A stretch of DNA of 64,000 nt, from assembly GCF_004000805.1 (NCBI RefSeq), contig NZ_BILY01000029.1:1-64000 (forward strand). Direction: 5' to 3'. The notes below the pieces were generated by a model, which worked only from the letters and a program-made list of their open reading frames with translations, was not told where the DNA came from and searched no databases. Each line of letters begins with the position of its first letter. The stretch's first letter is position 1. This DNA is from Paenibacillus glycanilyticus NBRC 16618 (GTDB lineage: Bacteria; Bacillota; Bacilli; Paenibacillales; Paenibacillaceae). Positions 62,361-64,000 of this stretch are shown here, one piece after another. A program made the translations under genes and the position numbers.

Positions 62361-63953
62361 TTAGTTGTTTACGAAGTCTTCAGACGAATATTTCGGACGG
62401 CGCGGTTCGCTGCTGTTGCTGCGGCCTTCGCCGCTGCGTCCGCGTCCTCCACCGTTGTTGTCGCGATTGCGGTTTTCATAGCTGCCGCGGGATCCTCCGC
62501 CGCTGTTGCTGCGTCTGTCATCACGGCCGCGGTATCCGCCGCCGCCTTGACCGCCGCCGCGGTTGCCGCCGCCAAACGATCCGCCGGAGAAACGGCGACC
62601 ATTCGAGCGGATATCCGGCTTGCGTTTTTTAGCGCGAAGCGGTTCTTCCGGCGTCAGTTCAACGCTAACGTCTTTCTTCTCGCCGGTAAGCAGCTTCAGA
62701 GCCGCTGCCATCAAATGCACGGAATCGTATTGCTCCAGCAATTGGATTGCGATGCCTTTGTACTCGGTGAAGTCTTCATTCTGAACAACTTCGAGCACGC
62801 GCTCAGCGGTAAGGCGTTGTTTGCCTTCGATCGCTTCGGCCAGGCTAGGCAAAGGCTTCTTGCTGATGCGTTGACGAGTAACCTTCTCGATGAAGTGAAG
62901 ATGATCCACTTCGCGAGGCGTTACGAAAGAGTAAGCGGAGCCTTCTTTACCGGCACGGCCGGTACGGCCGATACGGTGAACGTAGCTCTCAGGGTCTTGC
63001 GGAAGGTCGAAGTTGATAACGTGAGTTACGCCCGATACGTCGAGACCACGTGCTGCCACGTCTGTTGCCACGAGAACATCGATGCTGCCATCGCGGAATT
63101 TGCGCATAACGTTATCGCGCTGGTTCTGAGACAGGTCACCATGCAAGCCATCAGCCGAATATCCGCGTTTTTGCAGACCTTCGCTGAGCTCATCAACACG
63201 ACGTTTCGTACGACCGAAAATGATTGCGAGTTCAGGCGATTCCATATCGAGCAAGCGGGCTAGCGCTTCGAATTTCTGACGCTCGTGAACTTCGAAATAA
63301 TTTTGTTGAATCGTTGGTGCTGTAACTTGTTTTGAAATAACCGCTACATGCTCCGGATTTTTCAGGAATTGCTGTGCCAGCTTCTGAATGTTCGGAGGCA
63401 TAGTTGCCGAGAACAGCAAAGTTTGGCGCTCTTCCGGCACTTGCTTCAGAATGGATTGGATATCCTCCATGAAGCCCATGTCCAGCATTTCGTCCGCTTC
63501 GTCAAGAACAACGGTACGTACATCTTCAAGCTTAATGGTCTTGCGGTTAATATGGTCGAGCAAACGGCCCGGTGTACCGATAATAATTTGCGGCTTCTTT
63601 TTCAGCGCGCGAATCTGGCGACCGATTTCTTGTCCGCCATAGATCGGCAGTGAACGAAGACCTTTGTATTTAGTCAGCTTCCCGATCTCGTCTGCTACTT
63701 GGATAGCAAGCTCGCGGGTTGGCGTCATAATCAATGCAACGATACGTTCTTCACTAGTCGGAATTTTGTTAATAAGTGGAATTCCGAATGCAGCCGTTTT
63801 GCCTGTACCCGTCTGTGCTTGACCAATCATATCGCTCCCCGCCATTGCAATTGGGATCGATTTGTCTTGGATTGGGGTAGATTCCTCAAATCCAAGCTCC
63901 GTAATTGCCTGCAACACTTTCGGTTCCAGGCCAAATTCAGCAAATGTTTTCAA
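62361..63953 (-). CDS. cshA: DEAD-box RNA helicase CshA
   Basis: A helicase of 530 residues with all core motifs: [28 protein letters not shown] (VLDEADEML), SAT, ARGLD and [10 protein letters not shown]. After the core come a CshA-type dimerisation and RNA-binding segment and a Gly/Arg/Asn-rich tail (from about residue 445). In Bacillus CshA works with the RNA degradosome and ribosome assembly at low temperature. It starts with TTG after AAAGGAG (11-base spacing). Confidence 0.93.
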   Translation of the reverse strand: MKTFAEFGLEPKVLQAITELGFEESTPIQDKSIPIAMAGSDMIGQAQTGTGKTAAFGIPLINKIPTSEERIVALIMTPTRELAIQVADEIGKLTKYKGLRSLPIYGGQEIGRQIRALKKKPQIIIGTPGRLLDHINRKTIKLEDVRTVVLDEADEMLDMGFMEDIQSILKQVPEERQTLLFSATMPPNIQKLAQQFLKNPEHVAVISKQVTAPTIQQNYFEVHERQKFEALARLLDMESPELAIIFGRTKRRVDELSEGLQKRGYSADGLHGDLSQNQRDNVMRKFRDGSIDVLVATDVAARGLDVSGVTHVINFDLPQDPESYVHRIGRTGRAGKEGSAYSFVTPREVDHLHFIEKVTRQRISKKPLPSLAEAIEGKQRLTAERVLEVVQNEDFTEYKGIAIQLLEQYDSVHLMAAALKLLTGEKKDVSVELTPEEPLRAKKRKPDIRSNGRRFSGGSFGGGNRGGGQGGGGYRGRDDRRSNSGGGSRGSYENRNRDNNGGGRGRSGEGRSNSSEPRRPKYSSEDFVNN

Positions 63954-64000
63954 ACTTTTCTCATACTCCTTTTATCTGCAGCCTACTAAAAAATATCCAA

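Overview
The window reads as chromosomal DNA of a spore-forming, moderately GC-rich member of the Bacillales, most likely Paenibacillus or a close relative. Supporting signs are the comE competence locus with divergent comER, a T-box in front of leuS, strong sigma-A promoters (TTGACA-17-TATAAT), purine-rich Shine-Dalgarno sites with many GTG/TTG starts, TnrA/GlnR-type nitrogen boxes, Rex sites, a YjcZ-type mini-protein, and YwbE, YneQ, YugP, CshA and RelQ-like proteins. No rRNA, tRNA, insertion sequence, prophage or CRISPR array was seen.

Layout. 1-4.1 kb: start of comEC, then comEB, a homocysteine synthase gene and comEA (all minus), with comER divergent. 4.1-6.9 kb: leuS with its T-box leader. 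6.9-8.4 kb: an AT-rich RCC1-repeat secreted protein. 8.5-10.6 kb: a three-gene unit of lipoprotein, ATP-grasp amide ligase and DUF350 membrane protein. 11.1-13.6 kb: an arsenic unit (marR-arsB-arsC) with a MarR rather than ArsR regulator. 14.5-16.4 kb: an orphan sporulation-type histidine kinase. 16.8-25 kb: assimilatory nitrate reduction, made of moeA-nasB-nasC-mobA-mobB on the minus strand and a divergent nitrate transporter. 25-35.7 kb: lipoate ligase, small housekeeping genes, an RGG-tailed DEAD-box helicase and two RsmF-type methyltransferases around a pseudouridine synthase. 36-40.7 kb: NADH oxidase, xpt, and a YhgE/Pip exporter with its MarR regulator. 40.7-45.3 kb: a beta-mannan oligosaccharide cluster (esterase, GH130 phosphorylase, epimerase, LacI). 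45.4-51.8 kb: alarmone synthetase with pyrD, ferredoxin, DNA polymerase IV, citramalate synthase and a TlpA-like thioredoxin. 52-58.4 kb: an MFS protein, a JAMM peptidase, an ammonium transporter unit (amtB, DUF294 nucleotidyltransferase, DnaQ-type exonuclease), a MerR regulator and a YugP peptidase. 58.4-64 kb: LysR, rhomboid, thiol peroxidase, 6S RNA, a DUF624 protein and cshA.

The most striking signal is the nitrate locus. The two divergent promoters each carry a perfect TGTNAN7TNACA box overlapping the -35 element. Each 5' leader then holds ANTAR-type hairpins (hexaloops with A1 and G4) in front of an intrinsic terminator. This predicts two layers of control: nitrogen-status control of initiation by GlnR/TnrA, and nitrate-responsive antitermination by an ANTAR protein that is not encoded in this window. 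amtB also has two perfect boxes, one upstream and one downstream of its predicted start site. Other signals worth a second look are a 6S RNA gene, three Rex operators plus a structured leader at nox, a MerR gene whose only plausible start is ATT, and a lipoprotein ending in Gly-Gly-Gly directly before an amide-ligase gene.
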